Source of the DNA: SELP01 sp035969385
Lineage (GTDB): Bacteria; Pseudomonadota; Alphaproteobacteria; Rhodobacterales; Rhodobacteraceae
DNA: 64,000 bases
Direction of reading: 5' to 3'
NCBI RefSeq assembly: GCF_035969385.1
Contig: NZ_JAYKKJ010000005.1
Location: 256,297 to 320,296, forward strand
The notes under the pieces are model-generated. The model was not told where the DNA came from and did not search any database. It was given only the letters and a program-made list of their open reading frames with translations. Each line of letters opens with the position of its first letter. The first letter of the stretch is position 1. Made by a program: the position numbers and the translations under genes. Positions 27,748-36,096 of the stretch are shown here, piece by piece.

Positions 27748-27936
27748 GGTGGGTTGAAACCCGCCTTACGTTTGAGGGGCGCTGCCCGTCTGGCCCATAT
27801 CGGGCCATTCACCCCGGGATATTTATCGACCCAAAGTAGGGAGCTGGACACAGCGTCCATTCTTCTTTGGGTTTCAAGTATCCTCGGGGGGTCCGGGGGG
27901 CGAAGCGCCCCCGGGTAAGGTGGGTTTCAACCCACC
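27748..27936. repeat. Dispersed palindrome-rich intergenic repeat, copy C (inverted)
   Basis: About 189 bp between the ATPase and hrpB, in opposite orientation to copies A and B. Read on the minus strand it follows copy B almost base for base: GGTGGGTTGAAACCCACC end, CGGGGGGTCC and GCGCTTCGCC hairpins, CCCAAAGAAGAATGGAC, TAAATATCCCGGGG and a GGCCC...GGGCC hairpin. It starts 5 bases after the upstream stop codon. Confidence 0.9.
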
Positions 27937-27976
27937 GCCCCTTGCCCGGTCCGGGTCCGCGCCCCATAAACGCCCC

Positions 27977-30400
27977 ATGACCACCCTGCCCATCGACGCC
28001 GCCCTGCCGGAACTGATTGCCGCCCTTCGGGCCGCGGGCCGCGCCGTGTTGCAGGCCCCGCCGGGGGCGGGCAAGACCACACGCGTTCCCTTGGCCATGC
28101 TGGAGGCCGGGCTGGTGACGGGCCGTGTCCTGATGCTTGAACCCCGCCGCCTTGCCGCCCGCGCCGCGGCGGAGCGGATGGCGGAAACACTGGGCGAGCA
28201 AGTTGGTCAGACCGTTGGCTACCGGATGCGAGGCGAGGCGAAGTCCAGCGCCGCGACCCGGATCGAGGTGGTGACCGAGGGCATCCTGACCCGCATGATC
28301 CAGTCCGATCCCGAATTGCCCGGCATCGGCGCGGTCATCTTCGACGAATTCCATGAACGGTCCCTGAACGCCGATCTGGGCCTTGCCCTCACATGGGAGA
28401 TCCGGCAGGCGCTGCGCGACGACCTGATCCTTCTTGTCATGTCCGCGACCCTTGACGCCGCCCCGGTGGCCGAATTGCTGGACGCGGCCCCGATTATCAC
28501 CTCGGAAGGGCGCAGTTTCCCGGTCGCGGTTCACCAACTCGATACGCCCCTCCCCAAGACACGCCGCTATGAAGAGGCCGTTGCCGATCTGGTGGCCGAT
28601 GCGGTCGCCCGGACCGAGGGCGGCGTTCTGGTCTTCCTGCCCGGAGAGGGCGAAATCCGCCGGGTCGAAGCGCTGTTGGCCCGGCGGCTGCCACCTGACT
28701 GCCACTTGCGCCCCCTGTTCGGCGCCTTGCCCTTTGCCCAGCAACGCGCCGCCATCGGGCCGGTCGCCTCGGGTCGCAAAGTGGTCCTGTCGACCTCGAT
28801 CGCGGAAACTTCGTTGACCATTTCCGACATCCGCGTTGTGGTGGACGGGGGCCGCGCCCGCCGCGCCCGCTATGACCCCGGGTCGGGCATGTCACGGCTG
28901 GTCACCGAACGGGTCAGCCGGGCCGAGGCGACCCAGCGGGCGGGCCGCGCGGGCCGGGTTGCGCCGGGCGATTGTTTCCGCCTTTGGACCAAGGGAGAGG
29001 ACGGCGCCCTGCCCGCCTACCCCCCGGCCGAGATCGAGGCGGCGGACCTTGCAGGGCTTGCGCTGGAATTGGCGCTCTGGGGGGCGGACGGTCTTGCCTT
29101 CCTGACCTCGCCACCCGAGGGAGCACTGGCCGAAGCACGGGCCCTGCTGCAGGCGTTGGGGGCGTTGGACGGGCAGAACCGCATCACCGCGCACGGCCGC
29201 GCGCTGGCCGCCCTGCCCCTGCACCCCCGCCTTGGCCATATGCTGCAGACGGCGGGCGCGCAGGCTGCCCCGGTTGCGGCACTTCTGGCCGAACGCGACC
29301 CGTTGCGCGGCGCGACTGTGGACCTGTCCCTGCGGATGGCCGCGCTGCGGGGGCGCTACGACGGACCAGGCACCGCCCATCCCCCGACATTGGACCGCAT
29401 CCGGACCGAAGCAAAGCGTCTGGCCCGCGGCCTGCCCGAGGCCGCGCCCCTGACGCTGGCCGAACAGCTGGCGCTGGCCTACCCGGACCGGATCGGGCTG
29501 CGCCGCAAAGGCGACGCCCCGCGCTATGTCCTGTCCGGCGGCAAGGGCGCGGTGATGGAAGAGGCCGACCCGCTGGCCGGGCAACGCCTGATCGTGGCGA
29601 CCGATCTGGATGGCAACCCGCGCGAGGCGAAGATTCGGCAGGCTGTCGCAATTTCCGAAAGCGAGGTGCGGGGGCTGTTCGCCGATCAGATCCACTGGGC
29701 CGAGGTCTGCGACTGGTCCCGCCGCGACCGCCGCGTTCTGACCCGCAAACAGGAACGGCTTGGTGCGCTGGTGCTGGACGACCGGACTTGGCCGGACGCC
29801 CCGGACGCGGCCATCGCCGGCGCTATGTGCGCCGGTGTCCGCGACCTTGGGCTGCGTCTGCCTCCGGCGGCCATGCGATTCCGCGCCCGGGTGGAACTGG
29901 TCCGGGCGGGCGGAACGGAACTGCCGGCGATGGACGACGCCACGCTGTTGGAAGGTTTGGAAAACTGGCTTGCCCCCTATCTTGCCGGGGTCCGCACCGC
30001 CGAAGACTGGAAACGGTTCGACCCGCTGCCTTCCCTGCGGGCGATGCTGGACTGGGGCCAGATGCAGGCGCTGGACGCCGCCGCCCCTGCCCATTTCGAA
30101 ACCCCTTTGGGCCGAAAGATTCCTATCGACTACGACAGCGACCCGCCGCAGATCAGCCTGCGCCTGCAAGAGATGTTCGGCGTCACCCGGCATCCGACCG
30201 TGGGGCGGACCCCGTTAAAGGTGACGCTTCTGTCGCCGGGCCAGAAGCCCATTCAGGTCACATCGGACATTCCCGGTTTCTGGGCCACCTCCTATGCGGA
30301 TGTGCGCAAGGACATGCGGGGCCGATACCCCAAACACCCTTGGCCCGAGGACCCGACCGAGGCCGACCCGACCCTGCGGGCAAAACCGCGCGGGACATAG
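27977..30400 (+). CDS. hrpB: ATP-dependent RNA helicase HrpB
   Basis: 807 residues, a DExH-box helicase of the HrpB family. Motif I APPGAGKTT (about 30-38), motif II FDEFHER (DEFH), motif III SATLD, motif V/VI STSIAETSLTI and QRAGRAGRVAPG. The long C-terminal region with the HrpB-specific fold ends in FWATSYADVRKDMRGRYPKHPWPEDP, which is diagnostic. It unwinds RNA; in some bacteria it affects mRNA processing. ATG 27977 gives the family N-terminus; the frame before it is the repeat. Confidence 0.95.
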   Translation: MTTLPIDAALPELIAALRAAGRAVLQAPPGAGKTTRVPLAMLEAGLVTGRVLMLEPRRLAARAAAERMAETLGEQVGQTVGYRMRGEAKSSAATRIEVVTEGILTRMIQSDPELPGIGAVIFDEFHERSLNADLGLALTWEIRQALRDDLILLVMSATLDAAPVAELLDAAPIITSEGRSFPVAVHQLDTPLPKTRRYEEAVADLVADAVARTEGGVLVFLPGEGEIRRVEALLARRLPPDCHLRPLFGALPFAQQRAAIGPVASGRKVVLSTSIAETSLTISDIRVVVDGGRARRARYDPGSGMSRLVTERVSRAEATQRAGRAGRVAPGDCFRLWTKGEDGALPAYPPAEIEAADLAGLALELALWGADGLAFLTSPPEGALAEARALLQALGALDGQNRITAHGRALAALPLHPRLGHMLQTAGAQAAPVAALLAERDPLRGATVDLSLRMAALRGRYDGPGTAHPPTLDRIRTEAKRLARGLPEAAPLTLAEQLALAYPDRIGLRRKGDAPRYVLSGGKGAVMEEADPLAGQRLIVATDLDGNPREAKIRQAVAISESEVRGLFADQIHWAEVCDWSRRDRRVLTRKQERLGALVLDDRTWPDAPDAAIAGAMCAGVRDLGLRLPPAAMRFRARVELVRAGGTELPAMDDATLLEGLENWLAPYLAGVRTAEDWKRFDPLPSLRAMLDWGQMQALDAAAPAHFETPLGRKIPIDYDSDPPQISLRLQEMFGVTRHPTVGRTPLKVTLLSPGQKPIQVTSDIPGFWATSYADVRKDMRGRYPKHPWPEDPTEADPTLRAKPRGT

Positions 30401-30413
30401 GGGTATCCCAACG

Positions 30414-30444
30414 AAAAAGGCGCGCCGCAGTTGCGACGCGCCTT
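30414..30444. terminator. Terminator shared by convergent hrpB and asd
   Basis: Stem AAGGCGCG-c-CGCA with TGCG-a-CGCGCCTT around a GT loop. On the minus strand it is followed by TTTTT, so it is a strong terminator for asd; it may also stop hrpB. Confidence 0.85.
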
Positions 30445-30464
30445 CCTAATTCTGTCCGGTTGAA

Positions 30465-31487
30465 TCAGCCCTTTTTCAGGCAGCGCTGGCCCAGAACCTC
30501 GGCAATCTGCACGGCGTTCAGCGCCGCGCCCTTGCGCAGGTTGTCCGAAACGCACCACAGGTTGATCCCGTTTTCGATGGTGCTGTCCTGACGGATACGG
30601 CTGATGAAGGTGGCATAATCGCCGACGCATTCGATCGGGGTGACGTAGCCACCGGCCTCGCGCTTGTCGATGACCATGATCCCCGGCGCTTCGCGCAGGA
30701 TGTCGCGGGCTTCGTCTTCGTCCAGGAAGTCCTCAAACTCGATGTTGATCGCTTCCGAATGGCCGACGAAGACCGGCACGCGCACGCAGGTCGCGGTCAG
30801 CTTGATCGACGGATCGAGGATCTTCTTGGTCTCGGCGACCATCTTCCATTCTTCCTTGGTCGACCCGTCGTCAAGGAACACGTCGATATGCGGGATGACG
30901 TTGAAGGCGATCTGCTTGGGGTAGACGGACGGGGCCACCTCCTGACCGGGGACATACATGCCCTTGGTCTGGTTCCACAGTTCGTCAATCGCGTCCTTGC
31001 CGGTGCCCGACACGGATTGGTAGGTCGACACGACCACCCGCTTGATCGTGGCCCGGTCATGCAGCGGCTTCAGCGCCACGACCATCTGCGCGGTGGAACA
31101 GTTGGGGTTGGCGATGATGTTCTTCTTGGCATAGCCCTCGACCGCCTCGGCGTTCACTTCGGGAACAATCAGCGGCACGTCCGGGTCGTAGCGATACAGC
31201 GACGAGTTGTCGATTACCACGCAGCCCTGCCCTGCGGCCTTGGGCGCGTATTTCTTGGTCGCGTCCGACCCGATGGCGAAGAGCGCGATATCCCAGCCGG
31301 TGAAATCGAAGGTGTCCAGATCCTGGGTCTTCAAAGTTCGATCGCCAAAGCTGACTTCGGTGCCCAGCGATTTTCGGCTCGCGAGGGCCGCGATCTCATC
31401 GACGGGGAACTCGCGCTCGGCGAGGATGTTCAGCATTTCGTGGCCCACGTTGCCCGTGGCGCCAACGACGACGACTTTATAGCCCAT
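30465..31487 (-). CDS. asd: Aspartate-semialdehyde dehydrogenase
   Basis: 340 residues. Reduces aspartyl phosphate to aspartate semialdehyde, feeding lysine/diaminopimelate, threonine and methionine synthesis. NADP-binding start VVVVGATGNVGHEML, the active-site Cys in NPNCSTAQM (about residue 131), VVVSTYQSVSGTG, and the conserved VRVPVFVGHSEAIN near 240. ATG 31487 has AGGAG with 8-base spacing; ATG 31493 is only two bases from the same site. Monocistronic. Confidence 0.97.
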   Translation of the reverse strand: MGYKVVVVGATGNVGHEMLNILAEREFPVDEIAALASRKSLGTEVSFGDRTLKTQDLDTFDFTGWDIALFAIGSDATKKYAPKAAGQGCVVIDNSSLYRYDPDVPLIVPEVNAEAVEGYAKKNIIANPNCSTAQMVVALKPLHDRATIKRVVVSTYQSVSGTGKDAIDELWNQTKGMYVPGQEVAPSVYPKQIAFNVIPHIDVFLDDGSTKEEWKMVAETKKILDPSIKLTATCVRVPVFVGHSEAINIEFEDFLDEDEARDILREAPGIMVIDKREAGGYVTPIECVGDYATFISRIRQDSTIENGINLWCVSDNLRKGAALNAVQIAEVLGQRCLKKG

Positions 31488-31568
31488 TGGCATGGCTCCT
31501 TGGTTGAGAGACGCGCGGGCTATAGCCCGCCTTCGCGTCAAGGAAAAGGGCCAAAGGGGGTTCGGGGC

Positions 31569-32747
31569 CTAGTCTGTCCGGTCCTGCGACAAAAGGTAGA
31601 CAGCCAGCCCGACAACCAGCGCCAGCCCGGCAAACAGGAACAGCGCCGCATAGGGTTCCGCCGCCGTCTGGGCACCGTCTGCACTGGCGGCATAGATCGG
31701 GCGGGTGACGAATTGAAACAGGCCGACGCCCCCAACCCCGAACAGGTTGATCAGCGTCACGCCGCGCCCGGTCAGATGCGCCGGGAAGAAGGCCTTGGCA
31801 TGGGCCACCAGCATCGGGAAGGATGCCCCGGCAAAGCCGACAAGAGCCAGCAACGCGACCGACACCCAAAGCCCCCGGTCCGGCATGGCATAAAGCGCGA
31901 GGCAAGCCACGGCCCCCAGCGCATTGCCTGCGAAGATCACCCACTTGCGGGTGCCAAAGATCCGGTCCATTGGTCCGTAGGCAAAGTTGCCCGCGATCAT
32001 CGCCAGCCCCATGATCAGGGTCACGGTCCCGATGGTGCCGACATCCGCCGCAAAGACATCCCGCGCATAGGGGGCCACCCACAGCCCACGCAGCCCCGCC
32101 GAAGGGGCGTAGTTCACCAGCATCATGATGAAGATCGGCCAAAGCGCGGGCATGGCCAGCAGGGTCAGGACCGACCCTTTCGCCGTGCTGACGACCTTTT
32201 CCGGGTCTTTGACCGTGGCCCAGATGATCAGCGCGACCAGAAGCGTCAGCGCGGCGATGCCCATGACCGTTTCGCGCCACCCGAACAGGCCGACGGCCCA
32301 TGCCATGGGGGCCGCGGAAAAGATATTGCCAAGGCTGCCGATCCCGATCGTCATCCCCGCAAGCGTCGCGAAGACGGCAGGGGAATAGACACGGGCGAAA
32401 ATGAAATAGGACGCCATCAGGACCGGCGAACAGCCGATCCCGATCAGCGCCATGGCAAGGCTGATGTGCAGGGGCGACTGGGCCATGGCGAACAGAACCG
32501 CCCCGCCCGCACCGCCAATCGCCAGAAGAACCGTCGCGGTCATCCGGGGCCCGACCCGGTCCAGCGCCGCGCCGACTGGGATCTGGAAGCCCGCGAAGAT
32601 CAGGAACCAAAGGCCCGAGGCAAAGGCCAGATCTTCCGGCGTCGCGCCGATATCCGCCTCAAGCGCCGGGGCAAGCACGGCCAGAAAGGCACGATAAAAC
32701 TGGCTCAGCACATAGCCCGCAATCAGCGACGCGATTCCGATCTTCAT
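31569..32747 (-). CDS. MFS transporter under TetR control
   Basis: 392 residues with about twelve transmembrane helices and an MFS layout; FASGLWFLIFAGFQIPVGAALDRVGPR contains the family loop between helices 2 and 3. It likely exports a small hydrophobic compound or drug; the substrate is unknown. CGGGGGAAAA lies just before ATG 32747. It is divergent from a TetR gene with a perfect operator between them, so expression is probably induced by the compound it exports. Confidence 0.88.
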   Translation of the reverse strand: MKIGIASLIAGYVLSQFYRAFLAVLAPALEADIGATPEDLAFASGLWFLIFAGFQIPVGAALDRVGPRMTATVLLAIGGAGGAVLFAMAQSPLHISLAMALIGIGCSPVLMASYFIFARVYSPAVFATLAGMTIGIGSLGNIFSAAPMAWAVGLFGWRETVMGIAALTLLVALIIWATVKDPEKVVSTAKGSVLTLLAMPALWPIFIMMLVNYAPSAGLRGLWVAPYARDVFAADVGTIGTVTLIMGLAMIAGNFAYGPMDRIFGTRKWVIFAGNALGAVACLALYAMPDRGLWVSVALLALVGFAGASFPMLVAHAKAFFPAHLTGRGVTLINLFGVGGVGLFQFVTRPIYAASADGAQTAAEPYAALFLFAGLALVVGLAVYLLSQDRTD

Positions 32748-32827
32748 GAGTTTTCCCCCGTTCGCTTGGCGAAGATGCATCCAGTGGGGAAAAAGGCAAG
32801 GGCAACCGCCGTCGCGGGACGTTGCAT

Positions 32828-32847
32828 TTACCGACACATGTCGGTAA
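32828..32847. promoter_or_regulatory. TetR operator palindrome
   Basis: TTACCGACA-CA-TGTCGGTAA is a perfect 9-bp inverted repeat with a 2-base centre. It lies midway between the divergent MFS and TetR start codons, 10 bases before the TetR start. Typical TetR-family operator. Confidence 0.85.
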
Positions 32848-32857
32848 TTGGGAATCC

Positions 32858-33466
32858 ATGCGCAACCGACTGAGCAAGACAGACCGCCGGACGATGATCC
32901 TGGACGCAGCCGCGGCCCTGTTTGCGGCCAAGGGCGTCGACGGGACAGAGATGGAGGATATCCGGCAGGCCTGCGGGATTTCGCGGGGCGGGCTTTACCA
33001 CCATTTCGCCAACCGACGAGACGTGCTGGACGGGCTGGTGGACCGTGAAATCAGCGCGCTTGCGCGTGTACTTGACGACGAAAGCCAGTCGCCGCTGCCC
33101 GCGATCTTGCGCGCCGGGTCGGGTCACCTTGGGGCCGAAACGGGGCTTTTGTCAGCGCTGCGGACAGGGGCCGACCGGCAGGACTATCTTGCCGCTGTCG
33201 ATACCGCCCTTATCCGGCATGTGGCACCGAGGCTGGCATTGCGGCTGCGGGGACAGGTGCGGGACGGGGTCGATCCAGAGCATGTGGCAGAGCTGTTCCT
33301 GACCGTTAACGCCCATATCAACCGGCGCCAGATTCTCGGCCACTGGGACAACCGTGCTGCCGCCGCCTTCGCCGGGACGGCGCTTCGGGCCCTTGCCCCC
33401 CTTCTGGCCGACCCGGACCAATTGACCCCGATGATCAGCACCCTGGCCGGAAAGGATGCCCCATGA
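32858..33466 (+). CDS. TetR-family transcriptional repressor
   Basis: 202 residues. N-terminal helix-turn-helix (RRTMILDAAAALFAAKGVDGTEMEDIRQACGISRGGLYHHFANRRDVLDGLVDREI, with GGLYHHF the recognition-helix signature) and an effector-binding C-domain without recognisable ligand residues. It probably represses itself and the divergent MFS gene by binding the palindrome at 32828-32847. Its stop overlaps the next gene start (ATGA). Confidence 0.92.
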   Translation: MRNRLSKTDRRTMILDAAAALFAAKGVDGTEMEDIRQACGISRGGLYHHFANRRDVLDGLVDREISALARVLDDESQSPLPAILRAGSGHLGAETGLLSALRTGADRQDYLAAVDTALIRHVAPRLALRLRGQVRDGVDPEHVAELFLTVNAHINRRQILGHWDNRAAAAFAGTALRALAPLLADPDQLTPMISTLAGKDAP

Positions 33467-34206
33467 CACAGATTACGATCTTCCTCGGGCTGACCTTCGG
33501 GATTTCTCTGGCGGGGTTTGCCTGTATCTGGGCGATCCCATCGGCCCGCAGCCCGGAAACCCTGACCGGGTTGCCGTTCTGGATCGTGATGGTCTGGGGG
33601 CCGTCGCTGGCCGCGATCATCATCGCCCTGCGGCACGGGCAACTCCCAGAGCTTCTGGGTCGCATCGTGCAATTTGCCCAGGTTCCCCTGCCGGTCTGGG
33701 GGATCGTCATTGCGCCTCTGGTGATCCTGCTGATCCTTCGGCCCTTCGTCCCGGACGACCCGATGCCGCTTGGCCTGGGGATGGGTCTGGCGATGGTCGG
33801 GTTCAACCTGATCCTCGGTCCCTTGGGCGAGGAACTGGGCTGGCGCGGGGTCTTGCAGGACCAGTTGCACCCCAAGGTCGGCTGGCTCGGGGCCTCCCTG
33901 ATGGTCGGGGCGATCTGGACGGTCTGGCATCTGCCGCTTTGGACGATCGAGTCCCCGCACGCCCAGATCCGCCTGCCGCTGTTCGCCGCGCATTGCATGG
34001 TCTACGCGGTGACTATTGGGGCAGCACATGCGCTGTCAGGCGGGTCGCTGATGCCCGCGATCCTTCTGCACCTGACGTTTAACCTTGCGTCGAACTACGC
34101 GGTCTTTGCTGGATATCGTGATCCGAATGCGTGGTTCAGCGCCAGCCTTTTGCCCTACATTGCGCTGGCTGTTGGGGCCTCTGCCCTTGTCGCTTTGATC
34201 AGATAG
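33463..34206 (+). CDS. CPBP-family intramembrane metalloprotease
   Basis: 247 residues with about seven or eight transmembrane helices. The CPBP/CAAX-protease motifs are intact: EELGWRG (EExxxR, residues about 125-131), VWHLPLW (conserved His) and HLTFNLASN (HxxxN). Family members cleave membrane substrates or give immunity to peptides. Coupled to tetR by a 4-base overlap, so co-expressed with it; a link to the exported compound is possible but unproven. Confidence 0.88.
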   Translation: MTQITIFLGLTFGISLAGFACIWAIPSARSPETLTGLPFWIVMVWGPSLAAIIIALRHGQLPELLGRIVQFAQVPLPVWGIVIAPLVILLILRPFVPDDPMPLGLGMGLAMVGFNLILGPLGEELGWRGVLQDQLHPKVGWLGASLMVGAIWTVWHLPLWTIESPHAQIRLPLFAAHCMVYAVTIGAAHALSGGSLMPAILLHLTFNLASNYAVFAGYRDPNAWFSASLLPYIALAVGASALVALIR

Positions 34207-34213
34207 CGGGGTA

Positions 34214-35023
34214 CTACTTCGCGTCTCTGTCCATGATCCATTGCACGGCGGGGTCTGGTTTGAACCGCCATTTGCGGCGGGGGCCGGCCATGACGTTGAG
34301 GTAGTACATCTCGAACCCGTAGGGGGCGCCGCAGGGGTGGTGTCCGCGTGGGACAAGCACCACGTCGCCATCCTTGACCGCCATGGTCTCGTCCAATGTC
34401 CCGTCCTCGGTATAGACCCGCTGGATGCCGAAGCCGTCGCCGGGGTTCAGCCGGTGGTAGTAGGTTTCTTCAAGATAGGTGATCTCGGGATAATCGTCCT
34501 CGTCATGCCGGTGGCTGGGATAGGACGACCAATGCCCGTCGGGGGTGAAGACCTCGGTCACCAGAAGGCTGTCGCAATAGTCCTCGGCCTCCATCGCGAT
34601 GTTGTTGATATAGCGGGTGTTCACGCCGGTCCCCCGCTGGGTCAGGGTAATCCCGTCGGGCCCGATTTTCCGCGCGGGGTGCCCGCCGTGGCCGGGCGCC
34701 GAACAGACCGCGACGGTGCAATCGGTGTCCGCCACCAGCGACCAGTCGCTGCCGTTGGGGACATAAAGGCAATGCGGCGGGGTCTTTTCGAAGACATCCA
34801 TCCGGTCGCCCAGCACGCCCCAGTCCTGCCCGGCGGCCGTGATCCGCGCCTTGCCTTCGACCATCACCAGGATCACCTCGCGCCCGCCCGTCGCCTCTGC
34901 CGCCGTCTCGCCCGCGCGCAGCCGGTAGAGCGAGAAGCCGACATAACGCCAGCCCGCGCTTTTGGGGGTGATCTGATGCACCTTGCCGTGGGTGCCGAAG
35001 GGTTTCTTCAGAAGGTCAGCCAT
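34214..35023 (-). CDS. iolB: 5-deoxy-glucuronate isomerase (IolB)
   Basis: 269 residues, two cupin domains. Converts 5-deoxy-D-glucuronate to 5-dehydro-2-deoxy-D-gluconate in myo-inositol breakdown. The cupin metal site is visible in SSYPSHRHDEDDYPEITYLEETYYHR, and the conserved RGHHPCGAPYGFEMYYLNVMAG follows near residue 225. It is the last gene of the minus-strand iol operon, separated from iolE by a 160-bp gap with a long hairpin. A second, diverged IolB is encoded at 51346. Confidence 0.94.
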   Translation of the reverse strand: MADLLKKPFGTHGKVHQITPKSAGWRYVGFSLYRLRAGETAAEATGGREVILVMVEGKARITAAGQDWGVLGDRMDVFEKTPPHCLYVPNGSDWSLVADTDCTVAVCSAPGHGGHPARKIGPDGITLTQRGTGVNTRYINNIAMEAEDYCDSLLVTEVFTPDGHWSSYPSHRHDEDDYPEITYLEETYYHRLNPGDGFGIQRVYTEDGTLDETMAVKDGDVVLVPRGHHPCGAPYGFEMYYLNVMAGPRRKWRFKPDPAVQWIMDRDAK

Positions 35024-35111
35024 GGATCGGTCCTTTCGTGTTGAGGTGCGGTCGCGGCGTGACGCCTTTGTGCAAGGGTTTGGGCGCCCGCCCTCCGGGC
35101 CGGTCGGGCGA

Positions 35112-35160
35112 TCAAACCCGCCCTATAAGCCTTCGCGACGCTCAGGCGGGGCGGGTTTGA
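35112..35160 (-). repeat. Long inverted repeat between iolE and iolB
   Basis: TCAAACCCGCCC (35112-35123) pairs with GGGCGGGTTTGA (35149-35160) around a 25-base loop. It resembles the ends of the dispersed intergenic repeats and lies in the only long gap of the iol operon. It could stabilise the upstream message; I see no terminator T-run. Confidence 0.6.
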
Positions 35161-35183
35161 CCCCATGATGCGACGGTGGCTGA

Positions 35184-36083
35184 TTACCCCGCGATCTCCA
35201 GCCCCGCCTCTGCGCAGACCTTGAGGATATGTTCATAGCCCATCTTTGAATAGTCATAGGGCGGCGCCTTGGCTGGGTCCTGTTCCGCCTCGACCACGAT
35301 CCAGCCGTGATAGTCGATGGATTTCAGGTGGTTGGCCACCGCCTGGAAGTCGATGCAACCGTCCCCCGGCACCGTGAAGGCCCCGGCGATCACCGCGTCA
35401 AGGAAACTTCGGTCGTTGGCCCGCACATCGGCCACCACATCGGGCCGGATGTCCTTGAAGTGGACGTGGTGCACCCGGTCGCCCCAGCGGGTCAGCGTCG
35501 CCATCACATTACCACCGCCGAACAGCAGATGCCCGGTGTCAAAGCATAGCTTCACCTCGTCCCCCGACCCTTCCATGAGCCAGTTCACGTCGTCTTCGCT
35601 TTCGATGATCGAGCCCATGTGATGGTGATAGGCAAAGTTCATACCCCTGTCTGTCATCCACTTGGCCACCTCGGTGATCTTCGCCGCATAGGCCAGGACC
35701 TCGTCCCGGGTCAGGCGGGGGCGGGCGTTGACCGGCACGTCCCTAATGCCCTGCACGGTGTTGGAACATTCGGCATAGACGATGCAGGGGGCGTCGAGCG
35801 CGATGAACTGGTCCACCTGCTGGGTGATCGCCGCAATCTCGGTGGCCGTGTCATTGACCAGCGACGCGCCAGAACACCAGCCGCCGCAGAGCGCGATGTC
35901 GTATTTCTCAAGATAGGCCCGCAGCCCTTCGGTGTCATGCGGCATCCGCTGGCCGCGCTCCACCCCGGTATAGCCGATCTCGCGGGCCTCTTTCAGGGCC
36001 TGCTCCATCGTATAGGCGGCGGTGATGTCCGGCAGATCGTCGTTCTGCCACGCAATGGGGGATATCCCGATTTTCACGCTCAT
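35184..36083 (-). CDS. iolE: Myo-inosose-2 dehydratase (IolE)
   Basis: 299 residues, TIM-barrel of the xylose-isomerase-like family. Dehydrates 2-keto-myo-inositol (second step of inositol breakdown) with a Mn/Co centre. Seen: GISPIAWQNDDLPDITAAYT at the start, NFAYHHHMGSIIE, LCFDTGHLLFGG, VHHVHFKDIR and IVVEAEQDPAKAPP, giving the His/Asp/Glu metal ligands. ATG 36083 is chosen by family start. Two bases past ten separate it from iolD upstream, so co-transcribed. Confidence 0.95.
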   Translation of the reverse strand: MSVKIGISPIAWQNDDLPDITAAYTMEQALKEAREIGYTGVERGQRMPHDTEGLRAYLEKYDIALCGGWCSGASLVNDTATEIAAITQQVDQFIALDAPCIVYAECSNTVQGIRDVPVNARPRLTRDEVLAYAAKITEVAKWMTDRGMNFAYHHHMGSIIESEDDVNWLMEGSGDEVKLCFDTGHLLFGGGNVMATLTRWGDRVHHVHFKDIRPDVVADVRANDRSFLDAVIAGAFTVPGDGCIDFQAVANHLKSIDYHGWIVVEAEQDPAKAPPYDYSKMGYEHILKVCAEAGLEIAG

Positions 36084-36096
36084 CTCTGGCGCCCTT

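Noticed and set aside
28892..30193. Long minus-strand frame over hrpB
   Set aside because: Shadow of hrpB; no family resemblance and low-complexity His/Arg-rich sequence.
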